From positions 1-64,000 of the forward strand of contig NZ_JBDKXB010000013.1 in assembly GCF_041197575.1 (NCBI RefSeq): a stretch of 64,000 bases of DNA. The letters are read 5' to 3'. Of the stretch, positions 17,559-26,084 are shown piece after piece; position 1 is the first letter of the stretch; each line of letters starts with the position of its first letter. A program made the translations under genes and the position numbers. The stretch comes from Thioalkalicoccus limnaeus (lineage in GTDB: Bacteria; Pseudomonadota; Gammaproteobacteria; Chromatiales; Chromatiaceae). Under the pieces are notes generated by a model. The model made no database searches. It had not been told where the DNA came from and saw nothing but the letters and a program-made list of their open reading frames with translations.

Positions 17559-17975
17559 ATGAGAAAACTGACTTCACTGGCCTTGGCTCTACTAGTTCCC
17601 GCCTTCGCGTTCGGGCTTGGCTCGGTCTCCGCGGCCGAGACCGACCGTTCGAGCAAGTCCGACACAGCATTCGAGACCTACCAGTCGGGTAAGCCGGCCG
17701 ATGCATTCTATGCCGACGATGTGATCGGCTCCAACCTAAAGAGCCGGGTGGGCGACAAGGATATTGGCAGCATCAACGACCTGATCATGGATAAGGATGG
17801 ACGCGTCGTAGCTGCGATCGTCGATGTGGGCGGGTTCCTGGGCATGGGTCAGAAGAGCGTGGCCCTCGACTGGCAATCTGTGGAAGCTACCGTGGATGAG
17901 GACGGCAACCACGTCTTTCACGTCAATGCCACCGAGGACACCTTGAAGAACACACCAGAGCACAAGCGCGACTGA
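17559..17975 (+). CDS. exported PRC-barrel domain protein
   Basis: A 138-residue periplasmic protein. It has a signal peptide at residues 1-26 (MRKLTS, hydrophobic run, GSVSAAE) followed by a PRC-barrel domain: DDVIGSNLKSRVGDKDIGSINDLIMDKDG, AAIVDVGGFLGMGQKSVALDW and the end block NATEDTLKNTPEH. The ATG at 17559 is chosen for the signal peptide and GGAGAG 6 bases upstream, although the frame is open from 17367. It resembles the cytoplasmic copy at 16262-16675 and closes the small stress-gene cluster. Confidence 0.85.
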   Translation: MRKLTSLALALLVPAFAFGLGSVSAAETDRSSKSDTAFETYQSGKPADAFYADDVIGSNLKSRVGDKDIGSINDLIMDKDGRVVAAIVDVGGFLGMGQKSVALDWQSVEATVDEDGNHVFHVNATEDTLKNTPEHKRD

Positions 17976-18012
17976 TCAATGGCATAGCCCAGGTTGCATT
18001 GTTCTCTAACTG

Positions 18013-18045
18013 AAGCCGCAGGGGCTTGTTGGCCCCTGAGGCTTT
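18013..18045 (+). terminator. hairpin after exported PRC-barrel gene
   Basis: Stem AAGCC-CAGGGGC pairs with GCCCCTG-GGCTT (one mismatch between the two blocks, 6-base loop), followed by TTCGCGTTTT. It lies 38 bases after the stop at 17975 and fits an imperfect intrinsic terminator. Confidence 0.55.
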
Positions 18046-18411
18046 CGCGTTTTGGGGTATCGTAGGACTGGTTGAGATGATTTTGGCTGTACCATTATCG
18101 ACCCCTTTTTTTGACGCTTTGGAAACATACGAAAGCCCGTTTTGCTCACCGTAAGAGTCAACAAGAATCCTCGCGACCGGATCGATTCGATGAGCGCGAA
18201 CCCCCTTCCGCACATATTCCTCAGCGCGACCGCGGCGAATCCAGATGGCCCCGATTGACGGAGGCTTCAGAACTATGTTTGCCAGCGCACCGACTACATT
18301 TTTCGGACAAAGTAACGAAAATTTTAGTCGGTGATAGCGTCGTCTTTGCTTAGCTTTGACTTGTAGCCCCTTGCGATACTTGGTGCGAGCAAGCGGGCGA
18401 CACCTCGCCCT

Positions 18412-18674
18412 GGCCGGTTTTTTCGGTAAAACTACTGAGTGGGCTTTCGGGTCGCCACAATAGGCGGATCCGTCACCGGCGGCTAGACTCGAATCATCGG
18501 AATACGGTTGGCGTTCGCGAGCGGGTAATCGTCGGCGCGGTATCGATCCCAGCCTTTGAAGGGATACGCCGACAGGCGACCGATATGGATCCTTACCGCG
18601 AAGGCACGCAGGACGATGCAACCCGGGTCAGGGCCGCAGTGGTTGCCTTCTTGATCGGCGATGAAGCCGCCTAG
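18412..18674 (+). pseudogene. truncated paralogue of a c-di-GMP gene start with its leader
   Basis: From about 18412 the sequence is a diverged copy (by eye roughly three quarters identical) of the leader and first codons of the GGDEF-EAL gene that starts at 27965 on the minus strand. Shared blocks include GGCGGCTAGACTCGAA and GAATACGGTTGGCGTTCG. The coding start is also shared (18585, MDPYREGTQD here and MDPHREGTQD there). After about 18 codons the similarity stops, and the frame ends at 18674 after 29 residues. It is either a relic of a lost gene or a kept leader with a short peptide. Confidence 0.6.
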
Positions 18675-18839
18675 GCAACCAGCGCGTCAACAGGCGGCCT
18701 GTGTATTCACTGATCGGTCGTGTCGGCGATCGACTCGGTTGAGATTTGCCTGCCGGCTGACAGAATCAAGCATTCTTAGAACAACGGAAGTTGCCGAATT
18801 TTGCAGCGTTCTCCCTTCTCTCATCATGAGATGCTTCTC

Positions 18840-18866
18840 AGCCCGGCGCCCGCCGGGCTTTTTTTT
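18840..18866 (+). terminator. strong intrinsic terminator without an adjacent gene
   Basis: GCCCGGC, a 4-base loop and GCCGGGC are followed by eight T residues (18859-18866). A small TCTCATCATGAGA palindrome precedes it. No protein gene ends here on the plus strand; the nearest is the truncated relic ending at 18674. It could end a small RNA. Confidence 0.8.
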
Positions 18867-19151
18867 GGACCGCACCTTCGTCCAATCGACCTCGATCAAG
18901 GTTGACCAGAAACGCCCTTGGAACAAGGTGGCGGGTGCGCGCTTCACATACTGACCACACCACTGGCCCAGCCGCCTCATGAATGCTAAAAGGCCCGTTT
19001 CTATGTCTGCTGTCTGCTGTCTGCTGCCAGGGAGCTGGACACGCAGCAGTCAGGAGACGAGCGCGTCTTGGCACCACATTGGGCCTGCATCGGGTTGATA
19101 ACCCAACGCTCAACACTCCGCCCGCGCGCGGGTCGACCATAGCGAGGCTTC

Positions 19152-20216
19152 ATGGCACGCAAGCTTATCGTCAAACGCAGTAAGAAGGCCGGTGCTGATC
19201 CGGGTACTCTGATACACATTGGCCGCCCCTCCGACCTGTCACCGACCATCCGTGTGATCCGCTACGACCGCGACGGCCTGTCGGATCAATGTATCGACGA
19301 TCCCGCGCAATACGTTGCCGCCCCGTGCGCCGATCAGGTCACCTGGTGGCATGTCGACGGCGTGCATCGACCGGATCTGGTCGAGGCGCTTGGCCAGAAA
19401 CTCCAACTGCATCCGCTCGTCATGGAGGACATCCTCAATACGGATCAGCGCCCCAAGGTCGAAGACTACGAAGGCTATCTGTACATCGTATTCCGGATGC
19501 TGCGATACGATCCCGACAGCCAGCAGACCGACTCGGAACAACTCAGCCTGGTGCTCAGCCAGCAGTTCGTTCTATCGATGCAGGAGTATCCGGGCAGCGT
19601 CTTCGACGGCGTGCGCAAGCGGTTGATCAACGTGCACAAGCAGCGCCTCATGCGGACCGACGCCCTCGTCTACGCACTGATCGACGCCGCGGTGGATCAC
19701 TATTTCGTCGCACTGGAACAGATTGGTGACCAGATCGAGCACCTCGAAGACGAATTGCTCGCCCGACCAACCCCGGCGACCCTGAGCCGCATTCACCACT
19801 TCAAGCGCGAGATGCTGATGTTGCGCAAATCGGTTTGGCCGCTTCGGGAGGTGCTCGGCCGCCTGTGGCGTGACGAGAACCCGCTGATCTCAGCCGAAAC
19901 CCGGTTGTTCCTGCGCGACGTCTTCGATCATAGCGTCCACATCATGGACACCATCGACACCCTTCGCGAACTGTTGGCCAGCATGCTCGACATCTATCAA
20001 TCCAGCGTCAGCATTCACCTGAATGAAGTGATGAAGATGCTCACGCTGATCGCCACCCTGTTCATGCCGTTGACCTTTATCGCTGGCGTCTATGGCATGA
20101 ACTTCGCGTTCATGCCCGAGCTGAGCTGGCCCTGGGCCTACCCCGCGGTGCTCGTGCTGATGCTGGCCATCGCGCTCGGACTGGTCGCCTTCTTCTGGAA
20201 AAGGCATTGGTTGTAG
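19152..20216 (+). CDS. corA: CorA-type magnesium/divalent cation transporter
   Basis: A 354-residue inner-membrane channel for Mg2+ (or Co2+/Ni2+). The long N-terminal cytoplasmic domain (about 1-285) includes the HPLVMEDILNTDQRPKVEDY block. Two C-terminal transmembrane helices carry the YGMNF selectivity motif at about 314-318, followed by the MPEL loop and the basic end KRHWL. Family length is normal. No riboswitch-like leader was recognised upstream. It has 18-base spacing from any upstream debris and is probably monocistronic. Confidence 0.93.
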   Translation: MARKLIVKRSKKAGADPGTLIHIGRPSDLSPTIRVIRYDRDGLSDQCIDDPAQYVAAPCADQVTWWHVDGVHRPDLVEALGQKLQLHPLVMEDILNTDQRPKVEDYEGYLYIVFRMLRYDPDSQQTDSEQLSLVLSQQFVLSMQEYPGSVFDGVRKRLINVHKQRLMRTDALVYALIDAAVDHYFVALEQIGDQIEHLEDELLARPTPATLSRIHHFKREMLMLRKSVWPLREVLGRLWRDENPLISAETRLFLRDVFDHSVHIMDTIDTLRELLASMLDIYQSSVSIHLNEVMKMLTLIATLFMPLTFIAGVYGMNFAFMPELSWPWAYPAVLVLMLAIALGLVAFFWKRHWL

Positions 20217-20591
20217 CGAACGACTTGCGCCACTGGCGCAAAAACCAGGCTGAAGAAGACGGCGCGGCCATGGAGGAGGCTGCGGCGGAGAGCCGTTACG
20301 CTGGTTACGACCGGGCCATGCAACGAGGCGCCGCCCTGCCGAGTCACGCCAGGGCGGCGCCGAACCTGGCCAATACCGAAGCCAGGTATCAAGCGTAACG
20401 GCGACTAGTTACGCTTGCTCCGTATTTCCACGGACCTGTCCCCCGGGTCGCCACAATATTCTATCCCAGGCTGACCTCCTATATTAAGCATCATAGTCCA
20501 TCGTAGTCGGGAAAAGGGCTTCTCATCGAGCCCTTTTCGACCACACCACTCGGCCCGACGGAATTCCAAATCGATGATCTTGGAGGCGGCC
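20217..20591. promoter_or_regulatory. corA 3' hairpin and upstream region of the Crp/Fnr gene
   Basis: A perfect 10-base stem with an 8-base loop (20390-20399 / 20408-20417) may terminate corA. At 20445-20458 the word GGGTCGCCACAATA matches exactly a word at 18449-18462 in the c-di-GMP relic leader; both lie 130-150 bases before a start codon. No gene is supported in this gap. Confidence 0.4.
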
Positions 20592-21425
20592 ATGTCCATC
20601 ACGCCCAACCCTATCACCCACCCATCCTGCGTACACCATCCGGCTGCCCCGCATCGAGTGGGCGCCCGCTCGATTACCGTGGTTGAACCACGAACGAGAG
20701 GGTTACGGGCGCTCGCTCCGACACCGGGGCAGAACCATCTACTCGCCGTCTTGCCCGAATCCAGCCGGGGACGGATCTTCCCACTGCTCGAACTGGTCCC
20801 CCTGCCGCTAGGCCAGGCCCTGTACGAGTCAGGCGGCTCCCTCTCTCATGTGTATTTTCCGACCGACGCGATCGTGTCCCTGCTGTACGTGATGGAGGAC
20901 GGCGCGTCCGCCGAGATCGCCGTGGTCGGCAACGAGGGGCTCGTCGGCATCGCCCTGTTCCTCGGCGGTGGGACCATGCCGAACCGGGCCGTGGTGCAGA
21001 GCGCCGGTCAGGCTTACCGGCTGAAGGGACACTTGTTCAAACAGGAGGTCGACCGCTCCGGGCCGCTGCAGCGTCTGTTGATGCGCTACACGCACGCCAT
21101 GTTGACACAGATGGCGCAGACCGCCGTCTGTAATCGGCACCACACAGTGGACCAGCAACTCTGCCGCTGGCTGCTGCTCAGTCTCGACCGACTGCCCTCG
21201 GACGAGCTGAGCATGACCCAGGAACTGATCGCCAACATGCTTGGGGTGCGCCGCGAGGGCGTGACCGAGGCGGCTGGAGAATTACAACGCGCCGGATTGA
21301 TCCACTACAGCCGGGGCCATATCAGGGTGCTGGATCGCCCGGGCCTGGAGGAACGGGTTTGCGAATGCTACGAGGTCGTCAAAAAGGAGTTCGATCGCCT
21401 TCTGCCCAACGTGATCGCCGAATGA
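20592..21425 (+). CDS. Crp/Fnr family transcriptional regulator
   Basis: A 277-residue regulator. A cyclic-nucleotide-binding beta-roll (about 50-165) is evident from VYFPTDAIVSLLYVMEDGASAEIAVVG and NEGLVGIALFLGGG. The usual cAMP-contact residues are not obviously conserved, so the ligand is unknown. It is followed by the dimer helix and a winged helix (about 205-260: LSMTQELIANMLGVRREGVTEAAG). It lacks the N-terminal cysteines of FNR. The ATG at 20592 has GGAGG 7 bases upstream, better than the ATG at 20574. This subgroup usually begins with an LLAxLP segment, here at about 43-48. Target genes are unknown. Confidence 0.88.
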   Translation: MSITPNPITHPSCVHHPAAPHRVGARSITVVEPRTRGLRALAPTPGQNHLLAVLPESSRGRIFPLLELVPLPLGQALYESGGSLSHVYFPTDAIVSLLYVMEDGASAEIAVVGNEGLVGIALFLGGGTMPNRAVVQSAGQAYRLKGHLFKQEVDRSGPLQRLLMRYTHAMLTQMAQTAVCNRHHTVDQQLCRWLLLSLDRLPSDELSMTQELIANMLGVRREGVTEAAGELQRAGLIHYSRGHIRVLDRPGLEERVCECYEVVKKEFDRLLPNVIAE

Positions 21426-21539
21426 TCCGTACCGCTTCGCGGTCGCCAATCCCCGGCCATGATCCGCGTGTCGGCCAGATCACGGGCCGCGGCCCCATGC
21501 GGTGCCGCTAGAACCTTGACGATCCGGAGCGGAGACGGG

Positions 21540-23006
21540 ATGCGACGCTTGCTCCGCCGCGGAGTCAGGCCATGTGTGCGGGTGGTATTGCTCGGATCCC
21601 TGTGCGGCGGAGTAATGCACTCGGTCATGGCGCAGGAGACGGTCGACAAGGGAGGCGCGCCGCAGAAACTGATCACGCCCACCAAGGAAGAGCTCTCGCC
21701 GGTCGCCGCGAAGGTTGACGTCACACCCGTCGCGCAAGACGAAGAGATCCGCAAGCGGCTCCAGACCGTGTTGCACACTACCGACTGGTTCACCGACCCG
21801 CAGGTCAGGGTCGAGGAAGGCGTCGTCTTTCTCAATGGTCAAGCGGAGTCCGATGAGCTGAAAAAATGGGCTGGTGATCTGGCACGCAATACTCAGGACG
21901 TCGTCGCCGTTGCCAACCGACTCGAGGTGCCGGAACCGTCGGTCTGGGATTTTCGCCAGGCGTCCAGCGGGATCGCCGCACTCTGGCGCGACGTCATCCG
22001 CGCGATGCCTTTTGTCCTTTTCGGACTGTTCATCCTGGCACTATCGGTGGGGACCGCGCTGTTGGCGACCCGAGGGGTCCGCGCCCTGCTCCGCAAAAGG
22101 ATTCAGACGAAACTTCTGCAGAATGTGATCGCTCGCGCGGTGGGAGGTCTCGTCGTCCTATGTGGCGTCTATATGATTCTGAGGGTCTCGGGCCTGACTC
22201 AACTGGCGTTGACGCTGGTCGGAGGTACCGGCCTGATCGGGCTGATCCTTGGTATCGCATTCCGCGGCATCACCGAGAACTTCCTGTCCAGCATCTTCCT
22301 TAGCATACAGCGGCCTTTCGAGACGGGCGACCTGGTCGAGATCTCCGGCGTGACTGGGTATGTGCAGCAGCTCAACATGCGGACGACCATCTTGATGACC
22401 CTCGATGGCAACCTCGCGCAGATCCCAAACGCCGCCGTTTACCAGACGATCGTCAGCAATTTCACCACGAACGCCAACCGGCGCACAGACTTTGTTGTCG
22501 GCATCGGCTACGGCGATGCCATCAACGAGGCCCAGGAGATTGCACGCAAGGTTCTGGCGGACCACCCAGCCGTACTGAAAGATCCGGAGCCCTCGGTACT
22601 GGCGGACAGCCTCGGCAGCGCAACAGTCAACCTGCGCGTCTACTTCTGGCTGAACGGCCGCGAGCACAGCCTACAGAAGGTGCGGTCGTCGGTCATCCGG
22701 CTTGTGAAGCGCGCCTTTCAGAACCAAGGTGTTTCGATGCCCGACGAGGCCCGCGAGGTGGTCTTTCCTCAAGGCATCCCCATCACCTTGCGCGCCCAGA
22801 AACCAACGGACGCGCCGGGCAAGCGGCTCCCCGCCGAATCGCGGCACGCCGAGCTGGAAGTCGTGTCGACGAAAGCGGAGGCAGGTTTGTACAGCGAATC
22901 AATCGTCATCAAGGAGCAGGCACGGGAGGCAGGGCCCTTAAAGGAGGTGGAAAATCTCTTGCCGGTGGCGTCCGACACGGCCGCCTCGGAGAAGCGCACG
23001 GCGTGA
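21540..23006 (+). CDS. MscS-type mechanosensitive channel with periplasmic BON domain
   Basis: A 488-residue membrane protein. The start at 21540 gives a signal peptide (about 1-33, ending VMAQE). A BON-like domain at about 60-130 (IRKRLQTVLHTTDWFTDPQVRVEEGVVFLNGQA, split by normal helix-strand pattern) precedes the channel. Transmembrane helices lie at about 150-175, 195-215 and 220-245, the last being the pore-lining TM3 (GLIGLILGIAFRGITENFLSS). The MscS beta and alpha-beta domains follow (LVEISGVTGYVQQLNMRTT, IPNAAVYQTIVSNFT). It opens under membrane tension in osmotic downshock. The C-terminal 70 residues are an extra hydrophilic tail. An upstream in-frame ATG at 21459 lacks a clear ribosome site. 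Confidence 0.88.
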   Translation: MRRLLRRGVRPCVRVVLLGSLCGGVMHSVMAQETVDKGGAPQKLITPTKEELSPVAAKVDVTPVAQDEEIRKRLQTVLHTTDWFTDPQVRVEEGVVFLNGQAESDELKKWAGDLARNTQDVVAVANRLEVPEPSVWDFRQASSGIAALWRDVIRAMPFVLFGLFILALSVGTALLATRGVRALLRKRIQTKLLQNVIARAVGGLVVLCGVYMILRVSGLTQLALTLVGGTGLIGLILGIAFRGITENFLSSIFLSIQRPFETGDLVEISGVTGYVQQLNMRTTILMTLDGNLAQIPNAAVYQTIVSNFTTNANRRTDFVVGIGYGDAINEAQEIARKVLADHPAVLKDPEPSVLADSLGSATVNLRVYFWLNGREHSLQKVRSSVIRLVKRAFQNQGVSMPDEAREVVFPQGIPITLRAQKPTDAPGKRLPAESRHAELEVVSTKAEAGLYSESIVIKEQAREAGPLKEVENLLPVASDTAASEKRTA

Positions 23007-23095
23007 ACAAGCCACAGGGGTCAAGGGGGCGCCTCGCACCAGCCTGCGATGCGGTCGGGTCCAGGGATAGGGCCGGCGCAGAAGACGGCTACGTG

Positions 23096-23719
23096 TCAAT
23101 ACCGCGGATGACGCCACGACAAGGTCATGCGCACCAGTGCCGCGAGCGAATCGGCCTCCAGCTTGCGCATCAGGTTGGCGCGGTGGGTCTCGATCGTGCG
23201 CACCCCGACATTCAATGCGCGGGCGATCTGTTTGTTGGAGGAGCCTTGCACCATCAGATCGAGTACCTCCCGTTCCCGCTCGGTCAAGGTCTCGAGCAAC
23301 GCGGCTGTCCGTTGCGAAGGACCGAACAACTTACGGTGATGCCGATCCAGCTCCAGGGCCTGGCGCGCCCGGTCGAGCAAATCCTGGTGATTGACCGGTT
23401 TCTCGATGAAATCCACCGCCCCGCATCGCATCGCGCGGGTCGCCGTCGGCACGGTGCCGTACCCGGTGACCATGATCACCGGCAGGAAGGCGTGACGCGC
23501 ACGCAGCTCCTCTAGCAGGGCCAGGCCGTCCATCCCGGGCATACGCAGATCCAACACCAGGCAGCCGGCCTGATCCGGCTCGAGGTCCGCGAGGAAGGCG
23601 TAGGCGCTGTCATAGGCCGCCACCGGCACCTGAAGCGATTCGAACAGCCAGCACAGCGAGCGCCGGACATCGGGATCGTCGTCGACGATAAACACCTTGG
23701 CGGTCTCATCGATGGCCAT
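23096..23719 (-). CDS. FixJ/NarL-type two-component response regulator
   Basis: A 207-residue regulator. The receiver domain (about 8-120) carries the acidic pair in VDDDPD (13-15), phospho-acceptor Asp57 in LVLDLRMPGMDG, the Thr in VTGYGT and Lys in FIEKPV. The C-terminal LuxR/FixJ helix-turn-helix (about 140-200) has LTEREREVLDLMVQG and NKQIARALNVGVRTIETHRANLMRKL. Its start overlaps the stop of the kinase gene by one base (TGATG), so the two form a pair. By analogy with FixLJ and TtrSR it may answer to redox or oxygen signals; this is inference. Confidence 0.93.
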   Translation of the reverse strand: MAIDETAKVFIVDDDPDVRRSLCWLFESLQVPVAAYDSAYAFLADLEPDQAGCLVLDLRMPGMDGLALLEELRARHAFLPVIMVTGYGTVPTATRAMRCGAVDFIEKPVNHQDLLDRARQALELDRHHRKLFGPSQRTAALLETLTEREREVLDLMVQGSSNKQIARALNVGVRTIETHRANLMRKLEADSLAALVRMTLSWRHPRY

Positions 23720-25959
23720 CAGCCCCACCCCCCCCCTTCGTACACAGGCAGCGAGAAACCGACGACGGCCCCACCCCCGGGCCGCGGTATCGCCCACATC
23801 CGTCCACCGTGGGCGGCAACGATGGCGTGGCCAATGAAGAGCCCGAGCCCAGTGCCGCCGTCCTTGGTCGTGTAGAAGGGTTCGAACAGCCGTTCGATGC
23901 CGTCGGCGGGCAACCCGCCGCCACGATCGGCAACCTCGATCTGCACGTGCCCGGCCGCGGCAACACAGACCCGGACCCGCAAACGCCGGAGCCTGGCCGG
24001 GGTTCCGGCCATCGCCTCGATACCGTTAAGCAGCAGGTTGATCAGCACCTGTTCCAACTGGATCGGATCGCCGAAGACCGATGGTGAATCCGGATCGAGG
24101 CGACGGGTCAGCATCACGCCGCGTTCTTGGGCCTCGGCCCGGATCATCTCGAGGCCTGCGACAGCCACCTCATTCAGATCCAGTACGCGCAGTTCCTGTG
24201 GCTGCTGGGTCGCGAGGCCCCGCAGGTGTCTCAGGATACCGCTGGCCCGGTCGGCCAGCCCGATGATCTCACGCAAGGACTCGCGGGCCGTGGCCGTATC
24301 GTCGGGGGAGCGGTCCAGACGCTCGCAGGCACCCCCGGCAAAGGCGCTGATCGCCATCAGCGGCTGGTTCAGCTCATGGGCGACACCCGCGGCGAGCGCA
24401 CTCACGAAATTGGTGCGACCGACTCGAGCCAGGGCATTGCGGTGCTCGAGAAGCCGCTGCTCCAGATCCTTGCTGGTCTGGATGTCCTCGACGACCAACA
24501 TCAGATAGGGGGCACGGCCGGCGCGATCGAGCACTGGGCTGGTCGTCAGGCGGCACCACCGGGCCTCGCCACGGCCCGTCAGACATCGTACCTCGACAGC
24601 ACGATCGGCGGTCCCGGCGAGGCGATACCCGGCCTGATGGAGGTGACGCGCCAAGGCTGCGGCATCGTGCGCATGGATCAGCTCGTGACAGGTCCGTTGC
24701 CGTAGCGCGGCTTCCGGGGATTCGAGGATCGCGCAGAGCCGTTGGTTGACACGCAGAAAACGGCCGCTTGGGTCCAGATGCGCGATCCCAACGGCGGCCT
24801 GCTCGAAGGCGGTTCGGTAGCGTTCTTCACTCTCGGCAAGGGCCTGACGCATCCCGAGGCCGTCCAGGATCTGGCCGAGACGATCGGCGATGGCGGCCAA
24901 CAGGGCCTGCTCCTCATCGTCCCAGTTCCGGGCGCTGTAGGACCCATGCAGACCCAGGAGCCAGGGCCGGCCGGTCGCGGGTCGCACCGCGACGGCGATC
25001 AGCGGGAAGGCCGCGAGGGGCTCGCCGGCCGGCCAGCCCACCCGATCGCCCGAATGCGTCACGACCGGTCCGTCCCGCAGGGCCCGCTCCATCAGCACGG
25101 CCAGCGCCGGCGCGGATGCGATGAACGGGCCGGCCTTGGCCACCCCGGGTGACGCGAGACGACCTGTCTCGGCGTGGACCTCCAGCATCGTCGCCGCCGG
25201 ATCGCAGGGCCAAAGGAGCCAGGCGCCATCCACGTCGAACAGCGCGCGGATCTCATCGAGGGTGCGCTCGAGCAGGGTCTCCGGTGCTGCGCCCGTCGCG
25301 GCCGGCGCCGAGATGCGCTCGAGCCCGCCGATCAGTCGCCGGCGGGTCCGTTCCTGGGCCGCCAGCGCGGTGAGGCGCTGGTGCTCCTGCTCGGCGGCCC
25401 GGCGCATTGTGATGTCGGTGACGATGGTGCGCACCAGGTCGCCCGGGCCGTCGCCCTCCGGAGTGCTCTCGAGCATCAGGATGCGCTCGCGGCCATCCTT
25501 GGCGCGCAGGCGCACCTCGTCGGTCCGGTGCCCCCGCGTGCCGAGCGTCGTCAGGATATGAGCCTGCAGCCGATGACGGTCCTCGCCGGGCAGCAGGCCA
25601 CCGAACGGCCGGCCCACGAGCCGCTCGCGGTTGCCCCCGAGCAGGCTGGCGCCCGTCAGGTTGACGGCCTGGATCCGGGTGGCGCGATCCAGAACGAGAT
25701 AGCCGACCGGCGCGAAATCATAGAGGTCCGCGTAGCGCTCGCGCGACGCCTCCAGCACCTCGTGGAGCTGCCGCAACTCCTGGTTCTGCTGTTCCAGCTC
25801 GATCTGGTGGACCTGGAGGTCATGGCAAAGCTGTGCCAGCCGGTCCTCCGGGCGGGCGCCTTCCGGTATCTGGGCCTCGACGGCCTCGACCCGTTGAAAG
25901 CCGGCGCCTGGATCATTCGCCATCGCCACCCCTGCGGTCCGTACGGACGTGTCCGTCAT
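23719..25959 (-). CDS. PAS-GAF-PAS sensor histidine kinase (FixL/TodS-like)
   Basis: A 746-residue soluble kinase. Domain order: N-terminal coiled coil and PAS (about 30-190, with LCHDLQVHQIELEQQNQEL then RYADLYDFAPVGYLVLD), GAF (about 210-375), second PAS (about 385-505), then HisKA with phospho-acceptor His528 in GVAHELNQPLMAI. The ATPase domain has N-box NLLLNGIEAM, G1 box DRGGGLP, F box FEPFYTTK and GTGLGLFI, all intact. No transmembrane helix, so the signal is internal. ATG 25959 has GAGGAGGA 5-8 bases upstream. It is paired with the downstream regulator. Its N-terminal module is strikingly similar to that of the neighbouring GGDEF-EAL protein. Confidence 0.92.
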   Translation of the reverse strand: MTDTSVRTAGVAMANDPGAGFQRVEAVEAQIPEGARPEDRLAQLCHDLQVHQIELEQQNQELRQLHEVLEASRERYADLYDFAPVGYLVLDRATRIQAVNLTGASLLGGNRERLVGRPFGGLLPGEDRHRLQAHILTTLGTRGHRTDEVRLRAKDGRERILMLESTPEGDGPGDLVRTIVTDITMRRAAEQEHQRLTALAAQERTRRRLIGGLERISAPAATGAAPETLLERTLDEIRALFDVDGAWLLWPCDPAATMLEVHAETGRLASPGVAKAGPFIASAPALAVLMERALRDGPVVTHSGDRVGWPAGEPLAAFPLIAVAVRPATGRPWLLGLHGSYSARNWDDEEQALLAAIADRLGQILDGLGMRQALAESEERYRTAFEQAAVGIAHLDPSGRFLRVNQRLCAILESPEAALRQRTCHELIHAHDAAALARHLHQAGYRLAGTADRAVEVRCLTGRGEARWCRLTTSPVLDRAGRAPYLMLVVEDIQTSKDLEQRLLEHRNALARVGRTNFVSALAAGVAHELNQPLMAISAFAGGACERLDRSPDDTATARESLREIIGLADRASGILRHLRGLATQQPQELRVLDLNEVAVAGLEMIRAEAQERGVMLTRRLDPDSPSVFGDPIQLEQVLINLLLNGIEAMAGTPARLRRLRVRVCVAAAGHVQIEVADRGGGLPADGIERLFEPFYTTKDGGTGLGLFIGHAIVAAHGGRMWAIPRPGGGAVVGFSLPVYEGGGWG

Positions 25960-26084
25960 GGTCGTCCTCCTCATCTGGCCGGCTCGTCGTTCCGCGGATC
26001 CTCCTCATGATAAACGACACCCAGCGCCACTTATCCCTGCCCATGTCGTGTCTTGGATCACGGGTAACAACGCCTGTCGAAGCA

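Noticed and set aside
18412..18584. c-di-GMP (GEMM) riboswitch in the conserved leader
   Set aside because: Considered because the leader belongs to a c-di-GMP gene, but the conserved GEMM core words could not be found by eye.
19005..19028. TGTCTGC triplication before corA
   Set aside because: Very short simple repeat with no context; probably chance slippage.
20207..20398. 63-codon frame after corA
   Set aside because: It overlaps the corA end, has no ribosome site and its stop lies inside a terminator-like hairpin.
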